From Thaumarchaeota archaeon SCGC AAA007-O23 (GTDB lineage: Archaea > Thermoproteota > Nitrososphaeria > Nitrososphaerales > Nitrosopumilaceae): DNA of 12,192 nt. The position numbers and the translations under genes were made by a program. Below the pieces are notes generated by a model, which made no database searches, was not told the DNA's origin, and saw only the letters and a list, made by a program, of their open reading frames with translations. The stretch spans positions 1 through 12,192 of the forward strand of contig ARWO01000018.1 in NCBI GenBank assembly GCA_000402075.1, read 5' to 3'. This document shows positions 6,556 through 12,192 of the stretch, piece after piece; within the stretch, counting starts at the first letter, position 1; each line of letters opens with the position of its first letter.

Positions 6556-7984
6556 GGAAAATTGTGGCGTTGTTGGAATTTTCAGCCAAGATGGAATTAA
6601 CGTAATTCCTATGCTTATTGATTCATTGCGTGCTTTGCAGCATAGGGGACAAGAAGCATGGGGAATTGCAGTACCCAATAAAATACCCTTAAAAAAAATG
6701 GGCTTAGTTTCCGCATCTGCGTCTGAATTTAAGAAAATCTCTGAAGAATATTCATCGTTTGCTGCAATCGGTCATGTTAGATATTCTACTATTGGTAAAA
6801 GCAATTTACATAATGCCCAACCACTAAAAGTAAAGGATCTATGTATTGCACATAACGGAACAATTTCCAATGTAGAGGAACTTTCTAATATGGTCGGTGG
6901 ATGCTCGTTTACACCACAACATGCAAGCGATACTTTAGTTGTGGCACAGCGTTTAGTTTCTCTGATTTCGGAAAAAGGTAATCTTGGTAAAGCACTGTCA
7001 ATTTTAAAAAATGATATGGTGGGATCATACTGTTTCACTTTTCTTTCTGATGATTCTTCTGTTTTTGCAGCGCGTGACCCAAAAGGATTCAGACCAATGG
7101 TTATGGGAAAAAAAGTAGACGGCAAAACACATATCGTTGCATCCGAATCTTCAGCATTGTCTGCTATTGGTGCTAAGTTAGAACGTGATATTGTACCTGG
7201 TGAGCTTATCAAATTAAGTAAAAATGGTATTGAAACTGAAATGTTTTCAACTAAAACATCTAGAGCTCATTGTTCTTTCGAGTTTACATATTTTGCACAT
7301 CCATCAAGTAAAATGGAAGGTTCTAACATATACGTGGCCAGAAAAAATATTGGTCGATATCTTGCAAAAAAATTTCCGTTCAAAGACGCTGATTTAGTTA
7401 TTCCTGTTCCAGATTCAGCTAGACCAGCTGCGTTAGGTTATGCGCAAGAACTTGGTCTTCCTTTTGATGAGGGATTACTAAAAGATCGGTATAGTAAAAA
7501 AGGTCCACTTAGAAGTTTTATTGAACCACATCAAGCTGATAGAATAGAAATCAATAGATGGATTATTCCCATCCAAGAAATTATTGAGAATAAACATGTT
7601 GTTGTTGTTGATGATAGTTTAGTTCGTGGTACTAGCTCTCGTGCAATTATTAACGCATTACGAAAGGGTGGTGCTCGTAAGATTAGTCTTGTTATAACAT
7701 ACCCACCGATTAAATTTCCATGTTTTGCTGGTATAGATTTTCCGTCACAAGAGGAACTTGCAACATACACTGACGGTAAGGATTATTCAGATGTACAGCT
7801 TATAGAAAAAGTACGAAATGATATAGGTGCTGACTTTCTTGGTTATAATGATCCTGAAAATCTTGCACGTGCAATTGATATTCCGATAGATTCTATGTGT
7901 TTTACATGTGCAACGGGAGATTATTCTTCGTTAGGGATAAAACCAGTTTTTAAAACTAAGATAGAGGCGGAGAATAGTAAATGA
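6548..7984 (+). CDS. purF: Amidophosphoribosyltransferase PurF
   Basis: PurF carries out the first committed step, glutamine + PRPP to 5-phosphoribosylamine. The 478-residue protein begins MVKENCGVVGIF. Cys6 is the N-terminal nucleophile exposed after removal of a short propeptide, as in the Bacillus-type enzyme. Glutaminase motifs follow: RALQHRGQEAWGIA, GHVRYSTIGKS, AHNGTISN and SDTLVVAQ. The phosphoribosyltransferase half has VIPVPDSARPAALGYA and the PRPP loop VVVVDDSLVRGTSS (351-364). Four cysteines, 242, 392, 451 and 454 (the last two as CFTC), match the ligands of the 4Fe-4S cluster in the oxygen-sensitive class. The ATG overlaps the end of purL by 8 bases, with a GGAGGG at 6531-6536 as a possible ribosome-binding site. 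Its stop overlaps the next start as ATGA. The gene looks intact although it contains an A8 tract. Confidence 0.97.
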   Translation: MVKENCGVVGIFSQDGINVIPMLIDSLRALQHRGQEAWGIAVPNKIPLKKMGLVSASASEFKKISEEYSSFAAIGHVRYSTIGKSNLHNAQPLKVKDLCIAHNGTISNVEELSNMVGGCSFTPQHASDTLVVAQRLVSLISEKGNLGKALSILKNDMVGSYCFTFLSDDSSVFAARDPKGFRPMVMGKKVDGKTHIVASESSALSAIGAKLERDIVPGELIKLSKNGIETEMFSTKTSRAHCSFEFTYFAHPSSKMEGSNIYVARKNIGRYLAKKFPFKDADLVIPVPDSARPAALGYAQELGLPFDEGLLKDRYSKKGPLRSFIEPHQADRIEINRWIIPIQEIIENKHVVVVDDSLVRGTSSRAIINALRKGGARKISLVITYPPIKFPCFAGIDFPSQEELATYTDGKDYSDVQLIEKVRNDIGADFLGYNDPENLARAIDIPIDSMCFTCATGDYSSLGIKPVFKTKIEAENSK

Positions 7985-8226
7985 ATATTGCGTATGTACT
8001 GGTTCAAAGTACTATTGGTCATGAAATGGAAGTATTGCGTGATTTGCTAAAATTTGACATAGTTAAAGAGGCCAAAGGCACTTTTGGTTATTATGACATT
8101 CTTGTAAAAATTGAAGCGGCATCAGAAAATGAAATTGGAAAAATTATTACAAAAAAAATAAGAAAAGTTAAAAATGTTAATACAACTACAACTCTTTCTG
8201 TAATTTCAGAGCAAGAGAATCTATAA
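7981..8226 (+). CDS. Stand-alone Lrp/AsnC-type ligand-binding (RAM) domain protein
   Basis: The 81-residue product matches only the effector-binding/oligomerisation domain of Lrp/AsnC regulators. It opens MNIAYVLVQSTIGHEMEVL, has a central EAKGTFGYYDILVKIEA and ends with a strand around VNTTTTLSVI. The expected beta-alpha-beta-beta-alpha-beta order fits, and there is no room for a DNA-binding helix-turn-helix. Such proteins form rings and bind amino acids or other small molecules, but their partners are usually unknown. Its ATG overlaps the purF stop (ATGA), and a GGCGGAG lies about 10 bases upstream, so it is translated as the last gene of the purine operon. A role in sensing a purine-pathway metabolite is inference from position only. 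Confidence 0.85.
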   Translation: MNIAYVLVQSTIGHEMEVLRDLLKFDIVKEAKGTFGYYDILVKIEAASENEIGKIITKKIRKVKNVNTTTTLSVISEQENL

Positions 8227-8241
8227 TTTTTAGTTGATTAG

Positions 8242-8400
8242 TTACTTATTCATCAAGAATTTTGTTAGGGTTTCTGGTTGATATTCAATTCCATGTTCTT
8301 TGGTACAATGTTTCCCAAAATCATCTATAACCGAATCAAGATCACCTTCACAAACAAAATCACAATCGAATCCATAATCTTTGCAGACAGCCTTTACCAT
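8242..8400 (-). CDS. DUF1059 small Cys/His protein
   Basis: This 52-residue frame opens MVKAVCKDYGFDCDF and continues with VCEGDLDSVIDDFGKHCTKEHGIE. That is the DUF1059 pattern of a Cys-x-D-x-G-FDCDF start followed by a helix with H-x3-x2-HG. The family has been called a predicted small metal-binding protein; its function is not established. Cys6, Cys13, Cys17, Cys32, His31 and His36 are the candidate ligands. An in-frame TAG upstream with no other start between fixes the ATG at 8400. It converges on the end of the purine operon (15 bases after the Lrp-like stop) and is divergent from the CxxC microprotein at 8473 across 72 bases. The assignment is from pattern memory but the motif order is distinctive. 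Confidence 0.8.
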   Translation of the reverse strand: MVKAVCKDYGFDCDFVCEGDLDSVIDDFGKHCTKEHGIEYQPETLTKFLMNK

Positions 8401-8472
8401 CGGACTTTGTAAATAACCATCAAATATCTATCTTTATTTTGTATTATGTGATATTATTATTAGTCAAAATTG

Positions 8473-8598
8473 ATGAATACACCACCAAAGTCTGGGAGTC
8501 CACAGGATCCATTATGCAAAATTTGTCATAAACCACTTAGAGAGCATTCCTTTACTGAACAACAAGAATGCGCAAAAAAAATTCGGGAAAACGAATAA
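8473..8598 (+). CDS. 41-residue CxxC microprotein, likely zinc-binding
   Basis: The product is a proline-rich N-terminus (MNTPPKSGSPQDP) followed by LCKICHKPLREHSF and EQQECAKKIRENE. Cys15 and Cys18 form a knuckle (C-x2-C). His19, His25 and Cys33 are available to complete a zinc site, giving a C-x2-C-H-x5-H-x7-C spacing. I do not recognise a named family; it resembles the small zinc-ribbon-like proteins common in archaea. It is divergent from the DUF1059 gene and followed by a T7 run (8624-8630) that could end its transcript. Its role is unknown. The ordered Cys/His spacing argues against a chance frame. Confidence 0.6.
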   Translation: MNTPPKSGSPQDPLCKICHKPLREHSFTEQQECAKKIRENE

Positions 8599-8623
8599 TA
8601 AGTTTAATGTGTTTTCAAGTTAG

Positions 8624-8630
8624 GTTTTTT
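8624..8630 (+). terminator. T-run after the CxxC microprotein
   Basis: Seven consecutive T's lie 26 bases after the stop at 8598 and before the next gene at 8661. Archaeal RNA polymerase can terminate on such U-tracts without a hairpin. A+T richness makes chance runs common. Confidence 0.3.
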
Positions 8631-8660
8631 TAGCATCATTTCTAATAAATTAGTTGTAAT

Positions 8661-9176
8661 ATGGTTGAAGAACGAAAGGATAAACGAGAGGAAGACAAAA
8701 AAATTAAAAAAGAATCTGATCTTAAAAAATTTCTAAATAAGAGGTCTTTCATTTATCTTTCGGCTGCAGTTTTTTTCGTTGTTTTTATTGTACCTGATAT
8801 GATTGCACCAAGCGACTTGGAAAAGAAACTTGTTGAAAATTTGGAAAGTGATGAACAAAATATTGCATGGAGTATTGTAAAATCGTATAGAGGATCTGAT
8901 GATTCTGGTAATAATTTATTTGATGCAATAATAACACAAAGGGAAAATGCGTATCCTACCGAAAAAATACTTAAGCATAATGATACAATGTTAGAAGTTT
9001 CTGTACTAGATATGCAAGAGCAAAAAGGCGTTTCGTTTTATGATGTTCATTTTACATTCCAGACATACAATGCTGTGCAGGAGTATATTTGGAATGTAAA
9101 TATTGAAACAGAAGAAATCATTCCTCTTAATGATGGAGCCAAAAAGATGATGGATATTGTAGAATTTTATGATTAA
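8661..9176 (+). CDS. Hypothetical membrane-anchored protein
   Basis: The 171-residue protein has a highly charged N-terminus (MVEERKDKREEDKKIKKESD, then LKKFLNKR), one membrane helix at about residues 30-48 (FIYLSAAVFFVVFIVPDMIA) and a mostly acidic domain of about 120 residues. That domain contains the pattern EKILKHNDTMLEVSVLDMQ, then FYDVHFTFQTYNAVQEYIWNVN, then ETEEIIPLND. The positive N-terminus suggests it stays inside with the large domain outside the cytoplasm. No known family is recognised. No catalytic motif is visible, and the domain's alternating hydrophobic pattern suggests beta strands. It is followed 38 bases later by another single-pass protein of the same topology. Confidence 0.75.
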   Translation: MVEERKDKREEDKKIKKESDLKKFLNKRSFIYLSAAVFFVVFIVPDMIAPSDLEKKLVENLESDEQNIAWSIVKSYRGSDDSGNNLFDAIITQRENAYPTEKILKHNDTMLEVSVLDMQEQKGVSFYDVHFTFQTYNAVQEYIWNVNIETEEIIPLNDGAKKMMDIVEFYD

Positions 9177-9183
9177 TTTTAAC

Positions 9184-9190
9184 CTTATAG
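9184..9190 (+). promoter_or_regulatory. TATA-like box for the 9215 gene
   Basis: CTTATAG is centred 28 bases before the ATG at 9215, matching the spacing and the TATAG core seen upstream of purQ. It points to a separate leaderless transcript for this gene. Confidence 0.4.
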
Positions 9191-9214
9191 GATAGCATTG
9201 TATTCTGAAACACG

Positions 9215-9634
9215 ATGACACTTCCCGCAAAATCAAAAACAAGTATTCCATCACAAAAAAATATTTTGATAGGATGTGGTATTGGTGGTGCTGCAGCTGT
9301 TATAATTTTAGTAATCACTATGGCATTTCCTGGTTCTACTGTAACTTCTGATAACTCAATTTTGGTTGATCCTACAAAAGAAAAGCAAAGTCTTTTTGTT
9401 ATAGCTCGTGTTATGATACAAAATACAGGTAATAACCCTTTAACAAACATTACAATTGATTATGGTGATAGCGACAAAGATTTTATTTCAATATTAAAAC
9501 CTGGTAAAACTATGATACTGTCACCACCGGATGGGAATAGCTTACAATTTGTACGAGTAACTGCAGATGGCAATATTGATGTGTATAAAGCGTATAGAGA
9601 ACCAATAGCAATGCCTGGAATGATGGGCTCTTAA
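9215..9634 (+). CDS. Hypothetical single-pass membrane protein with extracytoplasmic beta domain
   Basis: The 139-residue protein has a short cationic N-terminus, a membrane helix at about residues 17-39 (ILIGCGIGGAAAVIILVITMAF) and a domain of about 100 residues. The domain reads SLFVIARVMIQNTGNNPLTNITIDYGDSD, then FISILKPGKTMILSPPDGN, LQFVRVTADGN. The 'IQNTGNNPLTNITIDY' and 'LKPGKT' pattern resembles immunoglobulin-like domains such as CARDB or FxLyD, in which a conserved N-x-G turn precedes an asparagine-rich strand. That resemblance is by eye and gives no function. The C-terminus is Met/Gly-rich (AMPGMMGS). The ATG at 9215 has a well-placed TATA-like box. It lies 40 bases before purC on the same strand. 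Confidence 0.75.
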   Translation: MTLPAKSKTSIPSQKNILIGCGIGGAAAVIILVITMAFPGSTVTSDNSILVDPTKEKQSLFVIARVMIQNTGNNPLTNITIDYGDSDKDFISILKPGKTMILSPPDGNSLQFVRVTADGNIDVYKAYREPIAMPGMMGS

Positions 9635-9674
9635 TTTACATATAACGAATAATATCAATATACACTGATCACAG

Positions 9675-10499
9675 TTGAAATTTTTAGCCTCTGGTAAAGT
9701 TAAAGACGTCTACGAACTTGAAGATGGTAAATTACTTTTCAAATTCAGTAACCGTGTTTCAGCATATGATGTAAAATTTAAAGATGAGATACCAAAAAAA
9801 GGGGAAGTTCTTTGCAAATTTGCCCAATATTGGTTTAAGAAACTTGATGTGCCTAATCATTTTGTAGAAAGAAAATCAGATACAGAAATTGTAGTAAGAA
9901 AACTTAACATGCTTCCAATTGAGTGTGTTGTGCGCGGTTATTTTTATGGCAGTCTGGTTTCACGATGGAAGGATGGAAAAATTTCATTGGAAGATGATAC
10001 ACAAACAGATCTTGCCGCTAAATTACCAAACCCAATTTTTGATCCTACCACTAAATCAGCGCATGACATGCCGGTAAATAGGGAAGAAGTAATTTCGCAG
10101 AAACTTGTTACTAACGATGAATATGATTGGCTATCAGAAGAGTCAATCAAAATCTATGAAAAAATGGCTCGGATTGCTAATGATGCTGGATTCATTCTAG
10201 CAGATCTAAAATTAGAATTTGGAAAAGAAAATGATGCAATAATTTTGGCTGATTCAATCGGTCCAGATGAATTTCGTTTATGGCCCAAAGATGAATACAA
10301 AATCGGTGAAACACAACAGGCATACGATAAACAGCTTTTACGTGATTGGTTGACTGAGAACGGTTATCAGAAAAAATTTGATGATGCACGTTCAAGCGGT
10401 GAAGAACCTGTGGCTCCTTCTATTCCATCCGACTTGGTTTCTAAAATGACTCACCGATATGTCACTGCATATGAGAGCATGACTGGCAATACACTTTAA
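9675..10499 (+). CDS. purC: SAICAR synthetase PurC
   Basis: PurC joins aspartate to CAIR with ATP, giving SAICAR. The 274-residue protein is longer than the bacterial form of about 240 and typical of the longer archaeal/eukaryotic-like group. Signatures are LASGKVKDVYEL (ATP loop, residues 4-15), FSNRVSAYDVKF, LPIECVVRGYFYGSL (80-94), LADLKLEFG and DSIGPDEFRLWP with the catalytic acidic residues, then the helical C-terminus ending TAYESM. No ATG lies near the start. The TTG at 9675 gives the family N-terminus exactly, so I take it as the start. A TATA-like ACATATAAC lies at 9639-9647. It is separated from the purQLF operon by about 1.4 kb of unrelated genes and so is probably transcribed on its own. 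Confidence 0.96.
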   Translation: MKFLASGKVKDVYELEDGKLLFKFSNRVSAYDVKFKDEIPKKGEVLCKFAQYWFKKLDVPNHFVERKSDTEIVVRKLNMLPIECVVRGYFYGSLVSRWKDGKISLEDDTQTDLAAKLPNPIFDPTTKSAHDMPVNREEVISQKLVTNDEYDWLSEESIKIYEKMARIANDAGFILADLKLEFGKENDAIILADSIGPDEFRLWPKDEYKIGETQQAYDKQLLRDWLTENGYQKKFDDARSSGEEPVAPSIPSDLVSKMTHRYVTAYESMTGNTL

Positions 10500-10690
10500 C
10501 TCTAATCTTGTTTTCAAAGAAGTAACATAAACGTGATATTTACCGTGCTGCTTTTCATTTCTTGAAATTTTGATCTATTACTAATATTATAGTAGCATTA
10601 TTATAATAATAGTAGCATTAGGAAATTATTGCTAATAGTTAATAAACTTAAACATGATTTTATTTTAAAGAGCATATTTGTATGTAAAAT
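10500..10690. promoter_or_regulatory. 191-base region between purC and the winged-helix gene, with nested repeats
   Basis: No gene is visible in this stretch. The left part is unremarkable A/T-rich sequence. The right part holds the imperfect inverted repeat TACTA-6-TAGTA (10579-10594), two exact copies of ATAGTAGCATTA (see repeat entries), a perfect 14-base palindrome between them (10597-10610), a TATA-like TTTATTTTA (10658-10666, about 29 bases before the ATG) and an inverted repeat over the start codon. The arrangement looks like a regulator's own control region. Confidence 0.45.
10589..10620. repeat. Two direct copies of ATAGTAGCATTA at 20-base spacing
   Basis: The 12-base word occurs at 10589-10600 and 10609-10620, a repeat distance of 20 bases, close to two helical turns, so both copies face the same side of the DNA. 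The perfect palindrome ATTATTATAATAAT (10597-10610) overlaps the end of the first copy and the start of the second. The copies lie 40-60 bases upstream of the likely TATA box of the winged-helix gene. Confidence 0.6.
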
Positions 10691-10694
10691 ATGC
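10672..10694. repeat. 8-base perfect inverted repeat over the regulator's start codon
   Basis: GCATATTT (10672-10679) and AAATATGC (10687-10694) are exact inverted copies around a 7-base spacer, and the ATG at 10691-10693 lies within the right arm. If the mRNA is leaderless, this is the start of transcription, where a bound dimer would block the polymerase. If there is a short leader, a hairpin could hide the start codon. Confidence 0.5.
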
Positions 10695-11185
10695 CATTGT
10701 TAATGGAGAAAGAAATAACAACAAATAGGATTATTTTAACAAATTATGAGATATTCAGAGCGCTTGATGATCCAATACGAGGAAAAATTGTGCAGTTGTT
10801 GCATAAAAAACAATTGAATGTTGAACAAATCACTCGTCGTCTTAAAAAATTTGGTTACAAAAAAGCGGTTACAACAATACGTCATCATATTGAAATTCTT
10901 AAAAATTCTGGCTTAATTGAAATATCCAAAATAGAAGAAGCACGAGGCGGAATTACCAAATATTATGGTACTTCTACTAAACTTTTGGATTTTACATTAC
11001 CAGCAGATTTTGATAAAAACTATTCAAAGCTAATATCAAAAACATCATTGAAGCTTGGTAAAATAGTTGGCCCAATCTCAAAAAATTTTTCAAAAACACG
11101 TAAAATACAGCAAATTAATTACAACAACTTCATCATTATGGAAATTATCAATAGAGCTATGACTAATTTGTTAGAAAAAAAGTAA
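10691..11185 (+). CDS. ArsR-like winged-helix transcriptional regulator
   Basis: The 164-residue protein has an ArsR-like winged helix at about residues 18-100. EIFRALDDPIRGKIVQLLHKK is the typical first helices, NVEQITRRLKKFGYKKAVTTIRHHIEILKNSGLIE is the helix-turn-helix with recognition helix, and ARGGITKYYGTSTK is the wing. The C-terminal 60 residues are basic (KTSLKLGKIVGPISKNFSKTRK) and helical, perhaps for dimer contacts or extra DNA binding. No Cys metal site is seen, so it is not an obvious metal sensor. The start could be the ATG at 10691 or the Met at residue 5 (10703). The first fits the TATA position. The nested repeats before it suggest it controls itself. Its stop abuts the stop of the DUF371 gene with no base between. 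Confidence 0.85.
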   Translation: MPLLMEKEITTNRIILTNYEIFRALDDPIRGKIVQLLHKKQLNVEQITRRLKKFGYKKAVTTIRHHIEILKNSGLIEISKIEEARGGITKYYGTSTKLLDFTLPADFDKNYSKLISKTSLKLGKIVGPISKNFSKTRKIQQINYNNFIIMEIINRAMTNLLEKK

Positions 11186-11602
11186 TTATTTTATTTCTAT
11201 AATTAATTTTCCACTAGTTTTTGGGTTTTGAAGTTTTTTTATCATTTCTCTTGGTATATCGTCTGAAGCTTTGTCGCATTTTATAGCAATTGTTCTAGAA
11301 CATGTGAACGCACTTTTACGTAATACTATGTCATTTGGGTGCTTTAGTGTTAATTTTTCTGATCCTTTTCCGTGTATTGAAAAAGAATAGTCATCAGCTA
11401 TAATAGTAAGCACAATCGTTGTGTCCGGGTTTTGTATCTTTTTTTTGAATTTTTCTGGTAGATCTACACATGCTAGGCTAGAATTTGTGCCGACAATACA
11501 ATCACCATTAATGGTTAATTCATCATCCTTTGTGATTTCTATAGTCTTTTTGTGTAATGAGAGTATATTTTTATGGCCACTGAATGAAATCTCGATTTTC
11601 AT
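11186..11602 (-). CDS. DUF371 family protein
   Basis: The 138-residue product matches the archaeal DUF371 pattern from end to end. ISFSGHKNILSLHKKTIEITKDDELTINGDCIVGTNS is the start (compare 'GHPNV..THKTTIEFTKD..LT..GDCI.G'), DLPEKFKKKI is the middle, and LTLKHPNDIVLRKSAFTCSRTIAIKCDKASDDIPREMI is the strongly conserved C-terminal part. The family's function is not established. Cys36, Cys45, Cys101 and Cys110 and two His are present, but no clear metal motif stands out. It is tail-to-tail with the winged-helix gene, their stops touching, and divergent from the split-barrel gene across a 50-base region. No signal peptide or membrane helix is seen, so it is probably cytosolic. Confidence 0.88.
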   Translation of the reverse strand: MKIEISFSGHKNILSLHKKTIEITKDDELTINGDCIVGTNSSLACVDLPEKFKKKIQNPDTTIVLTIIADDYSFSIHGKGSEKLTLKHPNDIVLRKSAFTCSRTIAIKCDKASDDIPREMIKKLQNPKTSGKLIIEIK

Positions 11603-11622
11603 ATTGACCTAAAAAAATACTC

Positions 11623-11632
11623 GAATAAATAC
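11623..11632. promoter_or_regulatory. TATA-like element shared by two divergent genes
   Basis: The 50-base gap (11603-11652) between the two ATGs holds GAATAAATAC. AATAAATA on the plus strand and TATTTATT on the minus strand are both centred about 25-26 bases from the respective start codons. Either one element serves both directions or the region is simply A/T-rich. AAATACT also occurs twice (11615-11621, 11627-11633). Confidence 0.4.
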
Positions 11633-11652
11633 TAGATTTTTTTAACTAATTT

Positions 11653-12060
11653 ATGGACCAAAAAGTCGAGAGGTTATTTCAGGAAAAAAATCTTATTTTT
11701 ATTGCAACAATCAATTTAGATGGTTCTCCTCAACTTACCCCTGTTTGGGGTGATTACCAGGATGGTCATATTTTGGTAAATACTGCTGAAGGCAGAATAA
11801 AACATAGAAACGTGTTACATGATTCACGTGTAGCAGTATGTGTAGTGGCACATGATAATCCTCTTGATATGACCACTATTAGGGGTACAGTCATAGAAAT
11901 TATTCCAGATTATGATTATATTCATGCTGATCAATTGGCTAAGAAATACATGAATTTGGAAAAATATCCATTTAAAAGAATTAATGAAAAACGTATAATC
12001 TTCAAAATTAAGCCTGAACATGTATACATTATGCCTTCAATTAGTATGAATCAAGGGTAA
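11653..12060 (+). CDS. PPOX-class split-barrel flavin/F420-dependent oxidoreductase
   Basis: The 135-residue protein is a single split-barrel domain of the pyridoxamine-phosphate-oxidase-like superfamily, in the F420/FMN-using subgroup (Rv1155-like). FLIFIATINLDGSPQLTPVWGDYQDGHILVNT-type strands open the barrel (here from residue 14), followed by the cofactor phosphate-binding EGRIKHRNVLHDSRVAVCV and the strand TTIRGTVIEI. The C-terminal INEKRIIFKIKPEHVYIM closes the fold. These enzymes reduce small substrates with F420H2 or hold FMN; the substrate cannot be told. Thaumarchaea make F420, which favours that cofactor, but this is inference. The ATG at 11653 sits 25 bases from the shared promoter element. 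A 28-base palindrome begins 9 bases after its stop. Confidence 0.85.
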   Translation: MDQKVERLFQEKNLIFIATINLDGSPQLTPVWGDYQDGHILVNTAEGRIKHRNVLHDSRVAVCVVAHDNPLDMTTIRGTVIEIIPDYDYIHADQLAKKYMNLEKYPFKRINEKRIIFKIKPEHVYIMPSISMNQG

Positions 12061-12068
12061 GATTTACA

Positions 12069-12096
12069 ATATTTCTAAATTCGAATTTAGAAATAT
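12069..12096. repeat. Perfect 28-base palindrome
   Basis: ATATTTCTAAATTC (12069-12082) is followed directly by its exact reverse complement GAATTTAGAAATAT (12083-12096), with no spacer and no mismatch. Symmetry ends at 12068/12097. It lies just after the split-barrel gene. As RNA it would fold to a mostly A-U hairpin. As DNA it could be a dimer binding site. No T-run follows directly, so a simple terminator reading is not obvious. Confidence 0.75.
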
Positions 12097-12135
12097 CACA
12101 TGTTAATGCAGTAAGTCCTCTTAGGTTTAATTAAA

Positions 12136-12165
12136 AAAATAAAAAAGGGGCTTTCAACGTTAAAG
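12136..12165 (-). terminator. Likely terminator of the minus-strand gene at the right edge
   Basis: Read on the minus strand, the near-palindrome CTTTAACGTTGAAAG (12165-12151) is followed by CCCC and then TTTTTTATTTTTTT, a weak stem plus long U-tract. It lies just after the stop at 12171, as expected for a terminator of that gene. Confidence 0.45.
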
Positions 12166-12170
12166 ATTGC

Positions 12171-12192
12171 TTATCTTTTTCGTTTCTTAGCA
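12171..12192 (-). CDS. C-terminal end of a minus-strand gene (partial)
   Basis: Only the last six residues (AKKRKR) and a TAA stop are inside the window, so no family can be named. A Lys/Arg-rich end is common in ribosomal and other nucleic-acid-binding proteins. The call is supported mainly by the terminator-like sequence that follows the stop. Confidence 0.3.

Noticed and set aside
6772..7212. 146-residue minus-strand open frame inside purF
   Set aside because: It is a shadow of the well-conserved purF frame, with Ser/Pro-rich composition and no recognisable domain.
9263..9280. Lipobox-like LIGC in the 9215 protein, suggesting a lipoprotein
   Set aside because: The hydrophobic stretch lies after the Cys rather than before it, so cleavage at this site would not leave a normal lipid-anchored protein; it reads better as a membrane helix.
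1..12192. tRNA or rRNA genes, CRISPR arrays, insertion sequences or transposases
   Set aside because: No cloverleaf-like G/C-rich segment, no regular repeat-spacer array and no transposase-like frame was seen on either strand.

Overview
The window is strongly A+T-rich and looks archaeal, most likely a marine ammonia-oxidising thaumarchaeon (Nitrososphaerota, Nitrosopumilus-like). The pointers are a PurP-type (formate- and ATP-dependent) FAICAR synthetase, small-type PurL with separate PurS and PurQ, a DUF371 protein, a DUF1059 protein, TatA/TatC, an F420-type split-barrel protein, several membrane proteins of no recognised family, and TATA-like boxes about 24-30 bases before start codons, as expected for leaderless mRNAs. 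The species-level assignment is inference.

Layout. At the left edge, on the minus strand, is a broken purP. A 40-residue membrane microprotein and ubiX follow on the plus strand. A minus-strand block, likely one transcription unit, runs hypothetical - tatC - tatA. A 24-residue very basic microprotein and purS are on the plus strand. A minus-strand two-CBS protein then sits between purS and the main purine operon purQ - purL (split into two overlapping frames) - purF - stand-alone Lrp/AsnC ligand-binding domain. Next come two divergent Cys-containing microproteins (DUF1059, minus; CxxC, plus), two single-pass membrane proteins, and purC. After purC a promoter region full of repeats precedes an ArsR-like winged-helix regulator. 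DUF371 and the split-barrel flavin/F420 protein are divergent around a 50-base promoter. The right edge holds a perfect 28-base palindrome and the tail of a minus-strand gene.

How it fits together. Six activities of de novo purine synthesis are encoded: PurF makes phosphoribosylamine, PurS+PurQ+PurL make FGAM, PurC makes SAICAR, and PurP would formylate AICAR. The CBS protein and the Lrp-like domain inside or beside the operon are candidate nucleotide or small-molecule sensors for it.

Main oddities. purL is interrupted by a one-base frame change at an A7 tract that matches a -1 slippery heptamer. purP is interrupted by the same kind of A7 change plus a second stop. The two breaks are either base-call errors in homopolymers, real gene decay, or slippage-dependent expression. 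Other points of interest are the microproteins, the nested repeats before the regulator, and the large palindrome.
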